64,000 bases of DNA from Collinsella sp. BG-O-102 (GTDB lineage Bacteria > Actinomycetota > Coriobacteriia > Coriobacteriales > Coriobacteriaceae), in NCBI RefSeq assembly GCF_023656745.1, contig NZ_JAMOKO010000004.1:1-64000 (forward strand), in the 5' to 3' direction. The notes below the pieces were generated by a model. That model was not told the DNA's origin and ran no database searches. It saw nothing but the letters and a program-made list of their open reading frames with translations. The translations under genes and the position numbers were made by a program. Position 1 is the stretch's first letter. Every line of letters begins with the position of its first letter. Of the stretch, positions 34,930 through 44,267 are shown in pieces.

Positions 34930-34998
34930 GGCCTAGTGCCATATGAAAGCATGAGCCGCCGCCCGCTGGGCGGCGGATGAAACAGGAGAGGAGCTACG

Positions 34999-35964
34999 AT
35001 GGCTGCAGGCAAAACCTTCTATGACATCCTGGGCGTATCCAAGAGCGCCTCCGACAAAGAGATCAAGAGCGCGTTTCGCAAGCTCGCGCAAAAATATCAC
35101 CCCGATGCCGGAGGCGACGAGGCCAAGTTCAAGGAGATTAGCGAGGCCTACGAGACGCTTTCGGACGAGAAGAAGCGCAAAGAGTACGACCAGATGCTCA
35201 TGTTTGGCGGCATGCCGGGCGCGGGCGGCGCGTATGGCGGCGGCTACGGTGCCGGCGCTGGTGCCAGCGGCTGGGGCGACATCTTCGACAGCATCTTTAG
35301 CGGCAACGGCGCCTGGGGCAGCGATTGGGGCTCGGGCTTTGCCGGGGCTGCGGGCGCTGCCGGTGCCGGCGCTGGCCGCAGCCGCGCTCGCAAGGGCGGC
35401 GACCTGTCGCTGACCGTCGATGTGACGGCCGAGGACGCGTTTCGCGGTGTGACGCACAAGGTCACCTACCGCATTCCCTCGACAGGCGAGCAGCAGACCA
35501 TTACGGTCTCGGTGCCTGCAGGCGCGGTCGACGGCGGCAAGCTGCGTTACAAACGTCGCGGCGAGTATGGCGTTGCCGGCGGCGAGCGCGGCGACCTGGT
35601 CGTGACCACGCATGTGGAGGAGCATCCGCTGTTTAGGCGCAAAGGCGCCGACGTGACCATGGAGGTACCGGTCTCGGTCTACGAGGCGGCGCTCGGCTGC
35701 ACGGTGGACGTGCCCACGCCCGGCGGTGCGACGGTCCGTTTGAAAGTGCCCGCGGGTACCCAGACGGGCAAGAAGTTCCGCTTTAAGGAGATGGGCGCGC
35801 CCGATGTTAAGCACCGTGGCCGCACGGGCGCGCTGCTCGTCGAGATCAAGGTGCAGGTTCCCACGAACCTGTCCGACGATGAGCGCGATGCCATGACCAA
35901 GCTGCGCGAGGCCGACACGCGCGACTATCGCGAGAAGGTCAATCGTTACAAGGCGACGTACTAG
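34999..35964 (+). CDS. dnaJ: DnaJ/CbpA-type co-chaperone without zinc fingers
   Basis: The 321-residue protein has a J domain with the HPD motif ([18 protein letters not shown]), a glycine-alanine-rich G/F region near 70-125, and two C-terminal beta domains ([34 protein letters not shown]). No CXXCXGXG repeats are present, so it is the CbpA/type-II form. It stimulates DnaK ATPase and delivers substrates. AGGAGAGGAG precedes the ATG; a hairpin separates it from grpE, and hspR follows 72 bases later. Confidence 0.94.
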   Translation: MAAGKTFYDILGVSKSASDKEIKSAFRKLAQKYHPDAGGDEAKFKEISEAYETLSDEKKRKEYDQMLMFGGMPGAGGAYGGGYGAGAGASGWGDIFDSIFSGNGAWGSDWGSGFAGAAGAAGAGAGRSRARKGGDLSLTVDVTAEDAFRGVTHKVTYRIPSTGEQQTITVSVPAGAVDGGKLRYKRRGEYGVAGGERGDLVVTTHVEEHPLFRRKGADVTMEVPVSVYEAALGCTVDVPTPGGATVRLKVPAGTQTGKKFRFKEMGAPDVKHRGRTGALLVEIKVQVPTNLSDDERDAMTKLREADTRDYREKVNRYKATY

Positions 35965-36036
35965 GGCGGTCGCGGCGCACGCCCACGCCCGCGGGCTTAT
36001 GATGGACGATAACGAGACGGAAAGGGGTCAGGTAGC

Positions 36037-36453
36037 ATGGCCGAGGACAATAGGAACAAACCGCTGTACATGATCAGCGTGGCGGCCGAGCTGACCGGCA
36101 TGCACCCGCAGACTCTGCGCGTCTACGAGTCCAAGGGCCTGGTGAATCCTCAGCGCTCGGGCGGTAACACGCGCCTGTATTCGCGTGCCGATATCGAGCG
36201 TCTGGAACTCATCAACCAACTGACCGACGAGGGCATCAACCTTGCCGGCGTGGTGCGCATCCTCGATATGAAGGAGCGTTCCGAGGAGCGCGAGCGCGAG
36301 AACGAGAAGCTCCGCGCTCGCGTGCGCCAGCTCGAGGACGAGCTGCACGAGTATAAGATGCAGAAGAAGATCACCGCCCTGGCCCCGCGCGACGGCTCGG
36401 TCAACCCCGAGCAAGTCATGCGCAAGCTGCTAGGTACGGGTAGCGACCTATAG
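36037..36453 (+). CDS. hspR: Heat-shock repressor HspR (MerR family)
   Basis: HspR (138 residues) has a MerR-type winged helix (MISVAAELTGMHPQTLRVYE, SGGNTRLYSRADIERL), the INLAGVVRILDM segment and a C-terminal coiled coil (RERENEKLRARVRQLEDEL). In Streptomyces and other actinobacteria it represses dnaK and clpB with DnaK as corepressor. Its place at the end of the dnaK operon, and the shared promoter motif before dnaK and clpB, fit this model. Confidence 0.94.
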   Translation: MAEDNRNKPLYMISVAAELTGMHPQTLRVYESKGLVNPQRSGGNTRLYSRADIERLELINQLTDEGINLAGVVRILDMKERSEERERENEKLRARVRQLEDELHEYKMQKKITALAPRDGSVNPEQVMRKLLGTGSDL

Positions 36454-36470
36454 CTCCGCCGACGCTGCCG

Positions 36471-36503
36471 GGCACTCATTGGGGACAGACTTAAATGAGT
36501 GCC
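36471..36503. repeat. CATTGGGGAC-family palindrome
   Basis: GGCACTCATT and AATGAGTGCC enclose GGGGACAGACTTA. The outer arm differs from the units at 10177, 10230 and 13281 but stays complementary. Confidence 0.85.
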
Positions 36504-36511
36504 CGCAGAAT

Positions 36512-36575
36512 GAGAGTGGATAATCTCCCGTTTTTGGCCTGTTTGCAGGCTCAAAGTGGGAGATTATCCACTCTC
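36512..36575. repeat. Long palindrome around GTGGATAATCTCCC, copy 2
   Basis: GAGAGTGGATAATCTCCC and GGGAGATTATCCACTCTC are exact complements with inner stem GCCTG/CAGGC. Compared with copy 1 (13027-13097), changes in the outer arm (CG to AT) and the inner stem are compensated. Confidence 0.88.
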
Positions 36576-36739
36576 GTCATTTCGGCGTCTAAGTCTGCCC
36601 CCGGCACCCAACTCGTTCTTTGCTTTACCTAGATAAAGTGAACGTGCAGATTCGTAACCCACTCGCAACCGTTCTATGGCACGATATTGAACGAATGTAT
36701 GCTATGCGCCCAAATCTTTTGGGCAGAGTGGGAGACAGT

Positions 36740-39040
36740 ATGGTCAAGCTGTACGAGGACGGCATCTACCTGCGCGGCGGCAGCGAGGTCGTGCCTGCGG
36801 CCGAGGCTGCTGAGCGCGGCATTACGAAGACGCCCGAGGATGCCAAGCGCGGAACCATCGCGTATTCGATCCTCCAAGCACACAATACGTCCGGCGACCC
36901 CGAGGCACTCAAGATTCGCTTCGACGCCATGGCGAGCCACGACATCACCTTTGTCGGCATCATCCAAACGGCGCGTGCCTCGGGCATGGAGCAGTTCCCG
37001 CTGCCCTACGTGCTCACCAACTGCCATAACTCGCTGTGCGCCGTGGGCGGCACCATCAACGAGGACGACCACGTCTTTGGCCTCTCCGCGGCCAAGAAGT
37101 ACGGCGGCATCTTCGTCCCGCCGCACATCGCCGTTATCCACTCCTTTATGCGTGAGAACTTTGCCGGTTGCGGCAAGATGATCCTGGGTTCCGACTCGCA
37201 CACCCGCTACGGCGCCCTAGGCACCATGGCCGTGGGTGAGGGCGGCGGCGAGCTGGCCAAGCAGTTGCTGCGCGACACCTACGATGTCGCCTATCCCGGC
37301 GTCGTTGCCATCTACCTCACGGGTGCCCCGCGCCCCGGCGTCGGCCCGCACGACGTGGCGCTCGCCATCATCCGCGCCGTCTTTGCCAAGGGCTACGTTA
37401 AGAACAAGGTCATGGAGTTCGTGGGCCCCGGCATCTCGAGCATGACGACCGACTACCGCAACGGCGTCGACGTCATGACCACCGAGACCACCTGCCTTTC
37501 CTCAATCTGGGCAACCGACGAGGACACGCACGCGTTTTTGACCATGCACGGCCGCGGCGACGACTACCGCGAGCTCAAGCCCGCCGATGTCGCCTACTAC
37601 GACGGCTGCGTCGAGGTCGACTTGTCGAGCATCAAGCCCATGATCGCGCTGCCGTTCCATCCTTCCAACGGCTTTGAGATCGACGAGCTCAATGAGAACC
37701 TCGAGGACATCCTTCACGAGGTGGAGCTCGAGGCCGCCAAGATCGGCGAGGGTAAGACGCACTTTAGCCTGCTCGACAAGATCGTCGACGGCAAACTGCA
37801 CGTGCAGCAGGGCGTTATCGCCGGCTGCTCGGGCGGCAACTACGACTCCGTGGTCCAGGCTGCCCGCGTGCTCAAGGGCGCCAACACCGGCTGCGGCGAG
37901 TTCTCGCTGTCGGTCTATCCCACGAGCCAGCCCGTGGCGCTCGAACTTACACGCCGCGGCTATATCTACGACCTTATGGAGGCCGGCGCGATCGTGCGCA
38001 CGGCGTTCTGCGGCCCGTGCTTTGGCGCTGGCGACACGCCCGCCAACAACGGCCTTTCGATCCGCCACACCACGCGCAACTTCCCCAACCGCGAGGGTTC
38101 CAAGCCGGGTAATGGCCAGCTGAGCGCCGTGGCCCTGATGGACGCCCGCTCCATCGCGGCGACGGCTGCCAACGGCGGCGTCCTGACGCCGGCGACCGAC
38201 CTGCCCGAGGAGACTTGGGACGAGGCCTGCGAGTACACCTTTGACGACGTGCCGTACAAAAAGCGCGTGTACTGGGGCTTTGGCAAGGCGGAGCCTGCCG
38301 ACGAGCTGGTCGAAGGCCCCAACATCAAGCCGTGGCCCGCGATGGAGCCCCTCGGCGACGATATCCTGCTCAAGGTGTGCTCCAAGATCATGGACCCGGT
38401 CACCACGACCGACGAGCTGATCCCATCGGGCGAGACGAGCTCCTTCCGCTCCAACCCGCTGGGCCTGGCCGAGTTTACGCTGAGCCGTCGCGACCCGGCC
38501 TACGTGGGCCGCTCCAAGGAGGTCGACGCCGTGGAGAAGCGTCGCGTGGCCGGCGAGGCCGCGGGCGACCTGGCGGCACTCGATGCCGAGCTTGCCGGTG
38601 TGTTCGAGGCACTGGCCGGCGTGGGTGTCGCGGCCGATGCCAAGGCGACCGAGTACGGCTCCATGCTCTATGCCAAGAAGCCCGGTGACGGTTCCGCCCG
38701 CGAGCAGGCCGCGAGCTGCCAGCGCGTAATTGGCGGCCTGGCCAACATCGTCCACGAGTACGCCACCAAGCGCTATCGCTCCAACGTCATGAACTGGGGC
38801 ATGGTGCCCTTCCAGATGGAGGCCGAGCCCAACTTTGAGGTGGGCGACTACGTCTTTGTGCCGGGTATCCGTGCCGCGCTCGATGGCGATCTCAAGAACA
38901 TCGCCGCCTACGTGGTGCGCGCCGATGGTGCGGTTGAGCAGATTGAGCTCTATATTGCCGATATGACGGCAGAGGAGCGCGCCATCGTCAAGGCCGGCTG
39001 CCTGATCAACTACAACAAGTTCAAGGCCGCTGCCGAGTAA
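36740..39040 (+). CDS. Aconitase-family hydratase (YbhJ-like)
   Basis: The protein (766 residues) belongs to the aconitase superfamily: [20 protein letters not shown] is the characteristic segment, cysteines for a 4Fe-4S cluster occur in GCSGGNYDS and [12 protein letters not shown], and a C-terminal swivel-like domain follows. It is closest in outline to the uncharacterised E. coli YbhJ group rather than AcnA/AcnB, so the substrate is uncertain. ATG 36740 follows GGGAGA; earlier in-frame codons (TTG 36620, ATG 36695) lack a site. No TCA-cycle neighbours. A large hairpin lies just after the stop. Confidence 0.85.
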   Translation: MVKLYEDGIYLRGGSEVVPAAEAAERGITKTPEDAKRGTIAYSILQAHNTSGDPEALKIRFDAMASHDITFVGIIQTARASGMEQFPLPYVLTNCHNSLCAVGGTINEDDHVFGLSAAKKYGGIFVPPHIAVIHSFMRENFAGCGKMILGSDSHTRYGALGTMAVGEGGGELAKQLLRDTYDVAYPGVVAIYLTGAPRPGVGPHDVALAIIRAVFAKGYVKNKVMEFVGPGISSMTTDYRNGVDVMTTETTCLSSIWATDEDTHAFLTMHGRGDDYRELKPADVAYYDGCVEVDLSSIKPMIALPFHPSNGFEIDELNENLEDILHEVELEAAKIGEGKTHFSLLDKIVDGKLHVQQGVIAGCSGGNYDSVVQAARVLKGANTGCGEFSLSVYPTSQPVALELTRRGYIYDLMEAGAIVRTAFCGPCFGAGDTPANNGLSIRHTTRNFPNREGSKPGNGQLSAVALMDARSIAATAANGGVLTPATDLPEETWDEACEYTFDDVPYKKRVYWGFGKAEPADELVEGPNIKPWPAMEPLGDDILLKVCSKIMDPVTTTDELIPSGETSSFRSNPLGLAEFTLSRRDPAYVGRSKEVDAVEKRRVAGEAAGDLAALDAELAGVFEALAGVGVAADAKATEYGSMLYAKKPGDGSAREQAASCQRVIGGLANIVHEYATKRYRSNVMNWGMVPFQMEAEPNFEVGDYVFVPGIRAALDGDLKNIAAYVVRADGAVEQIELYIADMTAEERAIVKAGCLINYNKFKAAAE

Positions 39041-39055
39041 CGCACTTAATTGTCC

Positions 39056-39128
39056 GCCCGGGGCTTACCCTTTCCCGCCCGCTCACGCGCTTCGCGAGGG
39101 TCGCGTTCGGCAAAGGGTGGCCCCGGGC
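39056..39128 (+). other. Large structured hairpin after the hydratase gene
   Basis: GCCCGGGGC..ACCCTTT (from 39056) pairs with AAAGGGT..GCCCCGGGC (to 39128), and the loop holds a further ACGCG/CGCGT pairing. No T-run follows. It could be a transcript-stabilising 3' structure or a small RNA. Confidence 0.5.
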
Positions 39129-39185
39129 TACATTTCTGCGTTCTCGTTGGGTCTTGAGGGATGCTAATAAATAGACTTGCTTGAT

Positions 39186-39215
39186 GCCGCCTCTTTTATT
39201 GGGGCGGCTTCTTTT
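39186..39215 (+). terminator. Terminator downstream of the hydratase gene
   Basis: GCCGCC (39186-39191) and GGCGGC (39203-39208) close an 11-base loop and are followed by TTCTTTTT. Confidence 0.75.
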
Positions 39216-39223
39216 TGTCGAAA

Positions 39224-39262
39224 CCCACCACATTGGGGTCAGGCACCTTTGTGGTGGTGGGG
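39224..39262. repeat. GGGACAG-core palindromic repeat, copy B (inverted)
   Basis: CCACCACA..GGGGTCAGGCACC..TTTGTGGTGG matches the complement of copy A at 1490, with a T in the core. Confidence 0.8.
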
Positions 39263-39311
39263 GTGAGCTCAATGTCGGTGTGCACGTTGAGCGACATTCC
39301 AATAAGCGCCT

Positions 39312-39980
39312 CTACAGGATTTCATCCGGGTTGGCGGGTTTGGTTGTTTTGGGGATGCCGAGTTTGGAGGACGCGAAATCGTCAACATTGTCCTTAATTC
39401 CGTCTTTGGTGTAGACAGTGACCATATAGGTGCTGTGTCCGAATTCGCCCTTGTCGCGTGTTGCCCAGGCATCCCAGTAGGCGGCCCCGTTTCGCCCTTT
39501 GATTTTTCCGACACGGCGGAGTTCTGTTCGCTTTAATTTCTGGTTGCTATAGATGGTTCGACCGGCCTCCTCGGTGAGCCCGCACTGTCCAAGCATCTTG
39601 TCGAGGACTTGGTTCATGTGGCGCTCATCGGTGTTTGGTGCGTAGTCGTAGGCGAGGGTGATGGAGTCGAGTGGCTGGTCGTCGATTAGATAGTTTAGCG
39701 CCTGAGGTCCAAGGCAGAAATAGGGGGAGCATCCGTCGATCTGACCGAGCAGTGGCAACTTTGACTGCCAAATTCCGGTGGGAATTCCATCTTCGTAAAA
39801 CACGCCGCGACAGATAAAGGAGAGCGAGGTGGCACGCGAGCCGGCGTCGACCATTCCGCATAAATCGAAGGGCGAGGTGATACCAAGGGAAAAGGGCGTG
39901 ATGACGATAAGGAAGAGCATCACGATGGGTATGGCGAGAATGGCGATGACGTTGCGACCGGTGGAATGAGACGGCTTCAT
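39312..39980 (-). CDS. Membrane-anchored protein of unknown function
   Basis: The product (222 residues) has one N-terminal membrane helix (VIAILAIPIVMLFLIVITPF) after a short basic start, then an extracytoplasmic domain with four cysteines (DLCGMV, FICRGV, GCSPYFCLG, GQCGLTE) that may form disulfides. I recognise no family. ATG 39980 follows GAGGAG. It is the only minus-strand gene between the hydratase and clpB genes and is flanked by GGGACAG repeats on both sides. Confidence 0.72.
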   Translation of the reverse strand: MKPSHSTGRNVIAILAIPIVMLFLIVITPFSLGITSPFDLCGMVDAGSRATSLSFICRGVFYEDGIPTGIWQSKLPLLGQIDGCSPYFCLGPQALNYLIDDQPLDSITLAYDYAPNTDERHMNQVLDKMLGQCGLTEEAGRTIYSNQKLKRTELRRVGKIKGRNGAAYWDAWATRDKGEFGHSTYMVTVYTKDGIKDNVDDFASSKLGIPKTTKPANPDEIL

Positions 39981-40090
39981 ATGCGCTCCTCGAGACAAAG
40001 AGCTGTTGAGGATAGGCAGAAATGGATATGTTCAGAGAACAATTCAAGTTTAATCTCATGGCGTGAGATGGTCGACCGTTAGCGTCGAAA

Positions 40091-40125
40091 ACCACCACAA
40101 AGGTGCCTGTCCCCTTTGTGGTGGT
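40091..40125. repeat. GGGACAG-core palindromic repeat, copy C
   Basis: ACCACCACAAAG and CTTTGTGGTGGT enclose GTGCCTGTCCC, with the same orientation as copy A. Confidence 0.88.
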
Positions 40126-40144
40126 GGGGAGCGCGCGGCTTCTT

Positions 40145-40173
40145 TTGGTGATAGTGTTAGCCGGCGGTATCAT
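40145..40173 (+). promoter_or_regulatory. Promoter directly before the gene at 40182
   Basis: TTGGTG (40145-40150), 17 bases, TATCAT (40168-40173). Transcription should start near 40180, so an mRNA starting at ATG 40182 would be nearly leaderless. Confidence 0.5.
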
Positions 40174-40181
40174 TAGGACAA

Positions 40182-40886
40182 ATGGCGCGGGTTTGCATTG
40201 TGAGGTGCTTTGCTGTGAGAAGTCCTGCCCGTATTGGATTGATTGTCTTGGCGCTTGCGATCGCTGTGGTTGGCGCGGGCGCTGTCGGTATGGCATTTCT
40301 ACCTGCTGCGGTGACGGAGCCGGTGGTCAAGCCTGTGACTCAATCTGTCGAACTTCTGACCGGCGACGACAAGCCTGAGACCATTACCGTTGATTTTGAT
40401 GAGCAACCGGCTGCGCTGGGCATTAGTAATTATCCACGCATTCAGCTTGGGGCTATGCGCTATACCACGGATTCTGGTCTGATCGACAGGGCGTCCGAGC
40501 TGCTCAAGGGCAAAATCTTTAAGCGCTGGTATGGATATGCGTCCTATCGGGCAAAAGCGAACGACATGGTTGGCGGATGCCACTCTTCCATCGAGCTGGA
40601 CACTGCAAACGGCGCAAAGTTATGTGATGTCTCGTACGATCCGGGCTACGAGGACAATGAGGGTCCGGGCATCTACATCATGGACGGCGATGTCGCCTAT
40701 GTCATGGAGGGCGACCAGACCGAGCTCAACGATTTTATGGGCCAGTGTATCCAAGATGCCTATAAACAGACCTGCTTGCCTGACCCGCAGGCTGCACGCG
40801 ATAGTGGGTCTGCCCGTACATGGCTGTTCGAGGATGAGATGCCCTGGACCGTCGAATCGGGAAGTACGGGTCCGGCGAAGGAGTAG
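40182..40886 (+). CDS. Exported or membrane-anchored protein of unknown function
   Basis: The 234-residue protein has a basic start and one hydrophobic helix (IGLIVLALAIAVVGAGAVGM) that acts as signal or anchor, then an acidic domain with cysteines (GGCHSS, LCDVSYD, GQCIQDAYKQTCL). No family recognised. ATG 40182 suits the promoter; GTG 40215 is an alternative with GAGGTG seven bases ahead and would shorten the cytoplasmic start. It lies between two GGGACAG repeats. Confidence 0.7.
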   Translation: MARVCIVRCFAVRSPARIGLIVLALAIAVVGAGAVGMAFLPAAVTEPVVKPVTQSVELLTGDDKPETITVDFDEQPAALGISNYPRIQLGAMRYTTDSGLIDRASELLKGKIFKRWYGYASYRAKANDMVGGCHSSIELDTANGAKLCDVSYDPGYEDNEGPGIYIMDGDVAYVMEGDQTELNDFMGQCIQDAYKQTCLPDPQAARDSGSARTWLFEDEMPWTVESGSTGPAKE

Positions 40887-40894
40887 AGACCGCG

Positions 40895-40929
40895 ACCACC
40901 ACAAAGGTGTCTGTCCCCTTTGTGGTGGT
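40895..40929. repeat. GGGACAG-core palindromic repeat, copy D
   Basis: ACCACCACAAAG and CTTTGTGGTGGT enclose GTGTCTGTCCC, 800 bases from copy C and in the same orientation. Confidence 0.88.
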
Positions 40930-40954
40930 TTGCATGTCGTGGGAACACTCAGAA

Positions 40955-40989
40955 AATCTTATATATAGAGACTTAGATTTATGTATAAG
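40955..40989 (+). promoter_or_regulatory. HAIR-like operator/promoter of clpB
   Basis: AATCTTATATATAGAGACTT followed by AGATTTATGTATAAG is a near copy of the motif before dnaK (32019-32052). A TATAAG box lies at its right end, about 80 bases before clpB. Probable HspR target. Confidence 0.6.
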
Positions 40990-41069
40990 ATCGCACAAAG
41001 CTGGCAACAATACTTCTCGAACAACGTGAAGCCGCCCCGTAGGGCGGCCGCCCCAAGAGAGGTGATTCC

Positions 41070-43697
41070 ATGAGAATCGATAAGCTAGCAATGACGTCGC
41101 GCGAGGCGTTGCAGACCGCCATGAGCACGGCTGCCGATGCGCAGGCCGGCGCGGTGGAGCCGATTCACCTGCTGTCTGCCCTGCTCGGTGCCGGCGAGCG
41201 CAATATCTCCGTGATCATCGAGCGCATCGGCGCTGATCCGGCCCAGCTCGCACGCTCCACGCAGGATGCCGTCGACCGCGCGCCCAAGGTTTCGGGCGAG
41301 GGTCAGCAGATGGGCCTGTCCAACGAGCTCGTCCGCGTCATCGAGAAGGCCGAGAAGAAGGCCACCAAGATGGGCGACAGCTTTGTGGTGACCGAGCATC
41401 TGCTGATGGCGCTTGCCGAGGACAAGGGCGAGGCGGGCCGTGTGCTGCGCGACGCCGGCGTCACCAAGGAGCGCATCGAGCAGGTCTACGAGGAGCTGCG
41501 CGGCGATGACCGCGTGACGTCCGCCGAGGACAAGACCCAGTTTGAGGCGCTGGAACAGTACGGCCGCAATATCTGCGACCTTGCCCGCGCCGGCAAGCTC
41601 GACCCGGTCATTGGCCGTACCGACGAGATCCGTCGCACCATTCAGGTCCTGTCCCGCCGCACCAAGAACAACCCCGTGCTCATCGGCGAGCCGGGTGTCG
41701 GCAAGACGGCCATCGTCGAGGGCATCGCCCAGCGTATCGTGGCCGGCGACGTGCCGAGTACCCTGCGCGACCGCGACCTTATCGAGCTCGACATGAGCGC
41801 GCTGGTCGCCGGCGCTAAGTACCGCGGCGAGTTCGAGGACCGCTTGAAGGCTGTGCTCAAGGAGGTACAGAAGTCCGAAGGCAAGGTCATCCTGTTCATC
41901 GATGAGCTCCACACCATCGTGGGCGCTGGTGCCACCGAGGGCTCCATGGACGCCGGCAACATCCTCAAGCCGGCGCTTGCCCGTGGCGACTTGCACGCGA
42001 TCGGCGCGACCACGCTCGACGAGTATCGCAAGTACATCGAGAAGGACGCGGCGCTCGCCCGTCGTTTCCAGACCGTTATGGTGAGCGAGCCTACCGTCGA
42101 GGACACCATCTCGATCCTGCGTGGCCTCAAGGAGAAGTACGAGATCTTCCACGGTGTGCACATCACCGATAGCGCGCTCGTGGCCGCTGCTGACCTCTCC
42201 GATCGCTATATCGCCGACCGCTTTCTGCCCGACAAGGCCATCGACCTGGTCGATGAGGCCGCAAGCCGCCTGCGCATGGAACTCGACAGCATGCCGGTCG
42301 AGATTGACGCCACCACGCGTCAGCTCACCCAGCTGCAGATCGAGGAGCAGGCGCTCATGAAGGAGACCGACGACGCCTCCAAGGAGCGTCTGGAGGCCCT
42401 GCGCCAAGAGATCGCCGAGGTCCAAGAAAAGCTCAACGTGCAAAAGGCCGGCTGGCTCAACCAGAAGAACGCCATCGACCACGTGCAGGAGCTTAAGGGA
42501 CAGCTCGACGAGGCCAGAAGCGAAGAGGAGCGCGCGACGCGCAACGGCGACCTGGGCCGTGCGTCCGAGCTGCGCTACTCCGTGATTCCGGGTCTGCAGC
42601 AGCAGATTCAGGATTCCGAGGCTGCGCTCGAGGCACAAAAGCAGAAGGACGGCGAGGGTCTCAACGAGCAGGTGACCTCCGATGAGATCGCCGAGGTCGT
42701 GAGTGCCTGGACCGGCGTGCCCGTGTCCAAGATGATGCAGGGCGAGCTCGACAAGCTGAAGGGCCTGGAGGGTGAGCTGCATAAGCGCGTCATCGGCCAG
42801 GACGAGGCCGTCTCCGCCGTCGCCGCGGCTGTGCGCCGCAGCCGTGCGGGCCTCTCCGATCCGGACAAGCCCATCGGCAGCTTCTTCTTCCTGGGCCCCA
42901 CCGGCGTGGGCAAGACCGAGCTCGCCAAGGCACTTGCCGAGTGCCTGTTCGACGACGAGCGCGCGCTCGTGCGTATCGACATGTCCGAGTACATGGAGAA
43001 GTTCAGCGTCCAGCGTCTGATCGGTGCGCCCCCAGGATACGTGGGTTACGACGAGGGCGGCCAGCTCACTGAGGCCGTGCGCCGTCGTCCGTACTCCGTG
43101 ATCTTGCTCGACGAGATGGAGAAGGCTCATCCTGATGTCTTCAACGTGCTGCTGCAGGTGCTCGACGACGGCCGTCTGACCGATGGCCAGGGTCGCCAGG
43201 TGTCCTTCAAGAACACGATTATCATCATGACGTCCAACGTGGGCTCCAAGGCCATCGCCGATCTGTCCGGTAAGGACGAGGAGGAGATGCGCCATCAGGT
43301 CGACGCCGCCATGGCTCAGACCTTCCGCCCCGAGTTCCTCAACCGTATCGACGATATCGTGGTGTTCCATCCGCTCGGCATGGCGCAGATCGAGAAGATT
43401 GTCGACATCCAGCTTGCCGACGTTCGCGCACGCCTGGCCAAGGAGCGCATGACGCTTGCCATCACCCCGGCGGCCAAGCAGATGCTCGCCGTGGGTGGCC
43501 TGGACCCCGTGTTCGGTGCCCGTCCGCTCAAGCGCCTGGTTCAGCGCGAGGTCGTGGATGCCATCGCCGCCGCTATCATCGACGGCACGGTGCGCGAGGG
43601 CGATCAGGTGACGGTCGATGCCGACAAGGACGGCGGCTTTACCGTCGTGTGCGACAACACGCCGGCGGCCACCTACGAGGTCCCCGACGCCGAGTAG
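41070..43697 (+). CDS. clpB: Disaggregase ClpB (Hsp100)
   Basis: ClpB (875 residues) is a ring-shaped AAA+ unfoldase that rescues aggregated proteins with DnaK. Domains: N domain (repeat of Clp_N), first AAA+ with GEPGVGKT at 206-213 and [12 protein letters not shown], the long coiled-coil middle domain (about 405-525) that marks ClpB rather than ClpA/C, second AAA+ with GPTGVGKT near 610, and the small C-terminal domain. AGAGAGGTG precedes the ATG. It is alone, and shares a promoter motif with dnaK. Confidence 0.97.
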   Translation: MRIDKLAMTSREALQTAMSTAADAQAGAVEPIHLLSALLGAGERNISVIIERIGADPAQLARSTQDAVDRAPKVSGEGQQMGLSNELVRVIEKAEKKATKMGDSFVVTEHLLMALAEDKGEAGRVLRDAGVTKERIEQVYEELRGDDRVTSAEDKTQFEALEQYGRNICDLARAGKLDPVIGRTDEIRRTIQVLSRRTKNNPVLIGEPGVGKTAIVEGIAQRIVAGDVPSTLRDRDLIELDMSALVAGAKYRGEFEDRLKAVLKEVQKSEGKVILFIDELHTIVGAGATEGSMDAGNILKPALARGDLHAIGATTLDEYRKYIEKDAALARRFQTVMVSEPTVEDTISILRGLKEKYEIFHGVHITDSALVAAADLSDRYIADRFLPDKAIDLVDEAASRLRMELDSMPVEIDATTRQLTQLQIEEQALMKETDDASKERLEALRQEIAEVQEKLNVQKAGWLNQKNAIDHVQELKGQLDEARSEEERATRNGDLGRASELRYSVIPGLQQQIQDSEAALEAQKQKDGEGLNEQVTSDEIAEVVSAWTGVPVSKMMQGELDKLKGLEGELHKRVIGQDEAVSAVAAAVRRSRAGLSDPDKPIGSFFFLGPTGVGKTELAKALAECLFDDERALVRIDMSEYMEKFSVQRLIGAPPGYVGYDEGGQLTEAVRRRPYSVILLDEMEKAHPDVFNVLLQVLDDGRLTDGQGRQVSFKNTIIIMTSNVGSKAIADLSGKDEEEMRHQVDAAMAQTFRPEFLNRIDDIVVFHPLGMAQIEKIVDIQLADVRARLAKERMTLAITPAAKQMLAVGGLDPVFGARPLKRLVQREVVDAIAAAIIDGTVREGDQVTVDADKDGGFTVVCDNTPAATYEVPDAE

Positions 43698-43741
43698 GTT
43701 TTGGGCCATGCCTTAAAATCTACCAGCCGTCTCTAAACGCC

Positions 43742-43777
43742 AAGGGCGGCGGATCCAATTGGGTCCGCCGCCCTTTT
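43742..43777 (+). terminator. Terminator of clpB
   Basis: AAGGGCGGCGGA and TCCGCCGCCCTT (12 bp, exact) enclose eight bases and are followed by TTT. Confidence 0.9.
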
Positions 43778-43828
43778 TCGTGCGACAATCGATGATATTG
43801 AACGGATGCGATGCGAGGAGCTATGCAG

Positions 43829-44023
43829 ATGAAAGACGAGATCAAGACAAGCGCGCCGGCGACCGATGCCGCACCCGCCGCACCCAAGCCTGTGCCTAAG
43901 CCGGCGCCCAAGCCGCGCGACCCCTACATCCGTGCCGAGAACGAGGACGATGACGGCTACGATCCCTACAGCGATCGCCGCCCCGAGCGCGAGCCGCTGT
44001 TCGAAGCCGACCCCTGGCGCTAG
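43829..44023 (+). CDS. Small proline-rich acidic protein
   Basis: A 64-residue product with an alanine-proline-lysine stretch (PAAPKPVPKPAPKP) and an acidic end (ENEDDDGYDPYSD). It has no hydrophobic segment or known motif and is probably disordered. ATG 43829 is eight bases after GGAG; ATG 43811 and 43823 are in frame. The ribosome site and the position right after a terminator support a real gene, but nothing shows its role. Confidence 0.55.
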   Translation: MKDEIKTSAPATDAAPAAPKPVPKPAPKPRDPYIRAENEDDDGYDPYSDRRPEREPLFEADPWR

Positions 44024-44056
44024 TTGCATCAAGTAGCTAATTTGGCGATGATTTCC

Positions 44057-44088
44057 TGGGACGGGGTAGTCAAAAAAGTCCCGTCCCA
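44057..44088. terminator. Hairpin after the small gene
   Basis: TGGGACGGG (44057-44065) and CCCGTCCCA (44080-44088) are exact complements with an A-run in the loop. It resembles sequence near 124-190 upstream of luxS. Confidence 0.55.
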
Positions 44089-44182
44089 AATCGACTGTCC
44101 AGGGAGTCGCATTCGAGCTTGGTTGCCCTCTCAGCCACTCGGCATCCTTCGAGCAGTAATAGTGAAAAAACTTGCTTAAGTG

Positions 44183-44243
44183 TTAATCAAGTCAGACATA
44201 ATCTTGATCTCTAATTAATCAAGAATCGCTATAATTTTGATTA
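44183..44243. promoter_or_regulatory. Four AATCAAG half-sites around the promoter of the DUF4143 gene
   Basis: TTAATCAAG at 44183 and 44215, inverted CTTGAT at 44203 and TTTTGATTAG at 44234 surround a TATAAT box (44230-44235). They look like an operator array. Confidence 0.5.
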
Positions 44244-44267
44244 GCTAGAGAGCAAGATTGGAGAATC

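Noticed and set aside
36620-36739. Earlier start of the hydratase at TTG 36620
   Set aside because: No ribosome site; the added residues are not family-like, and ATG 36740 is well placed.
41085-43709. Very long open frame opposite clpB (and similar ones opposite dnaK and the FeS/FAD gene)
   Set aside because: These are mirror frames caused by high G+C codon bias and have no family resemblance.
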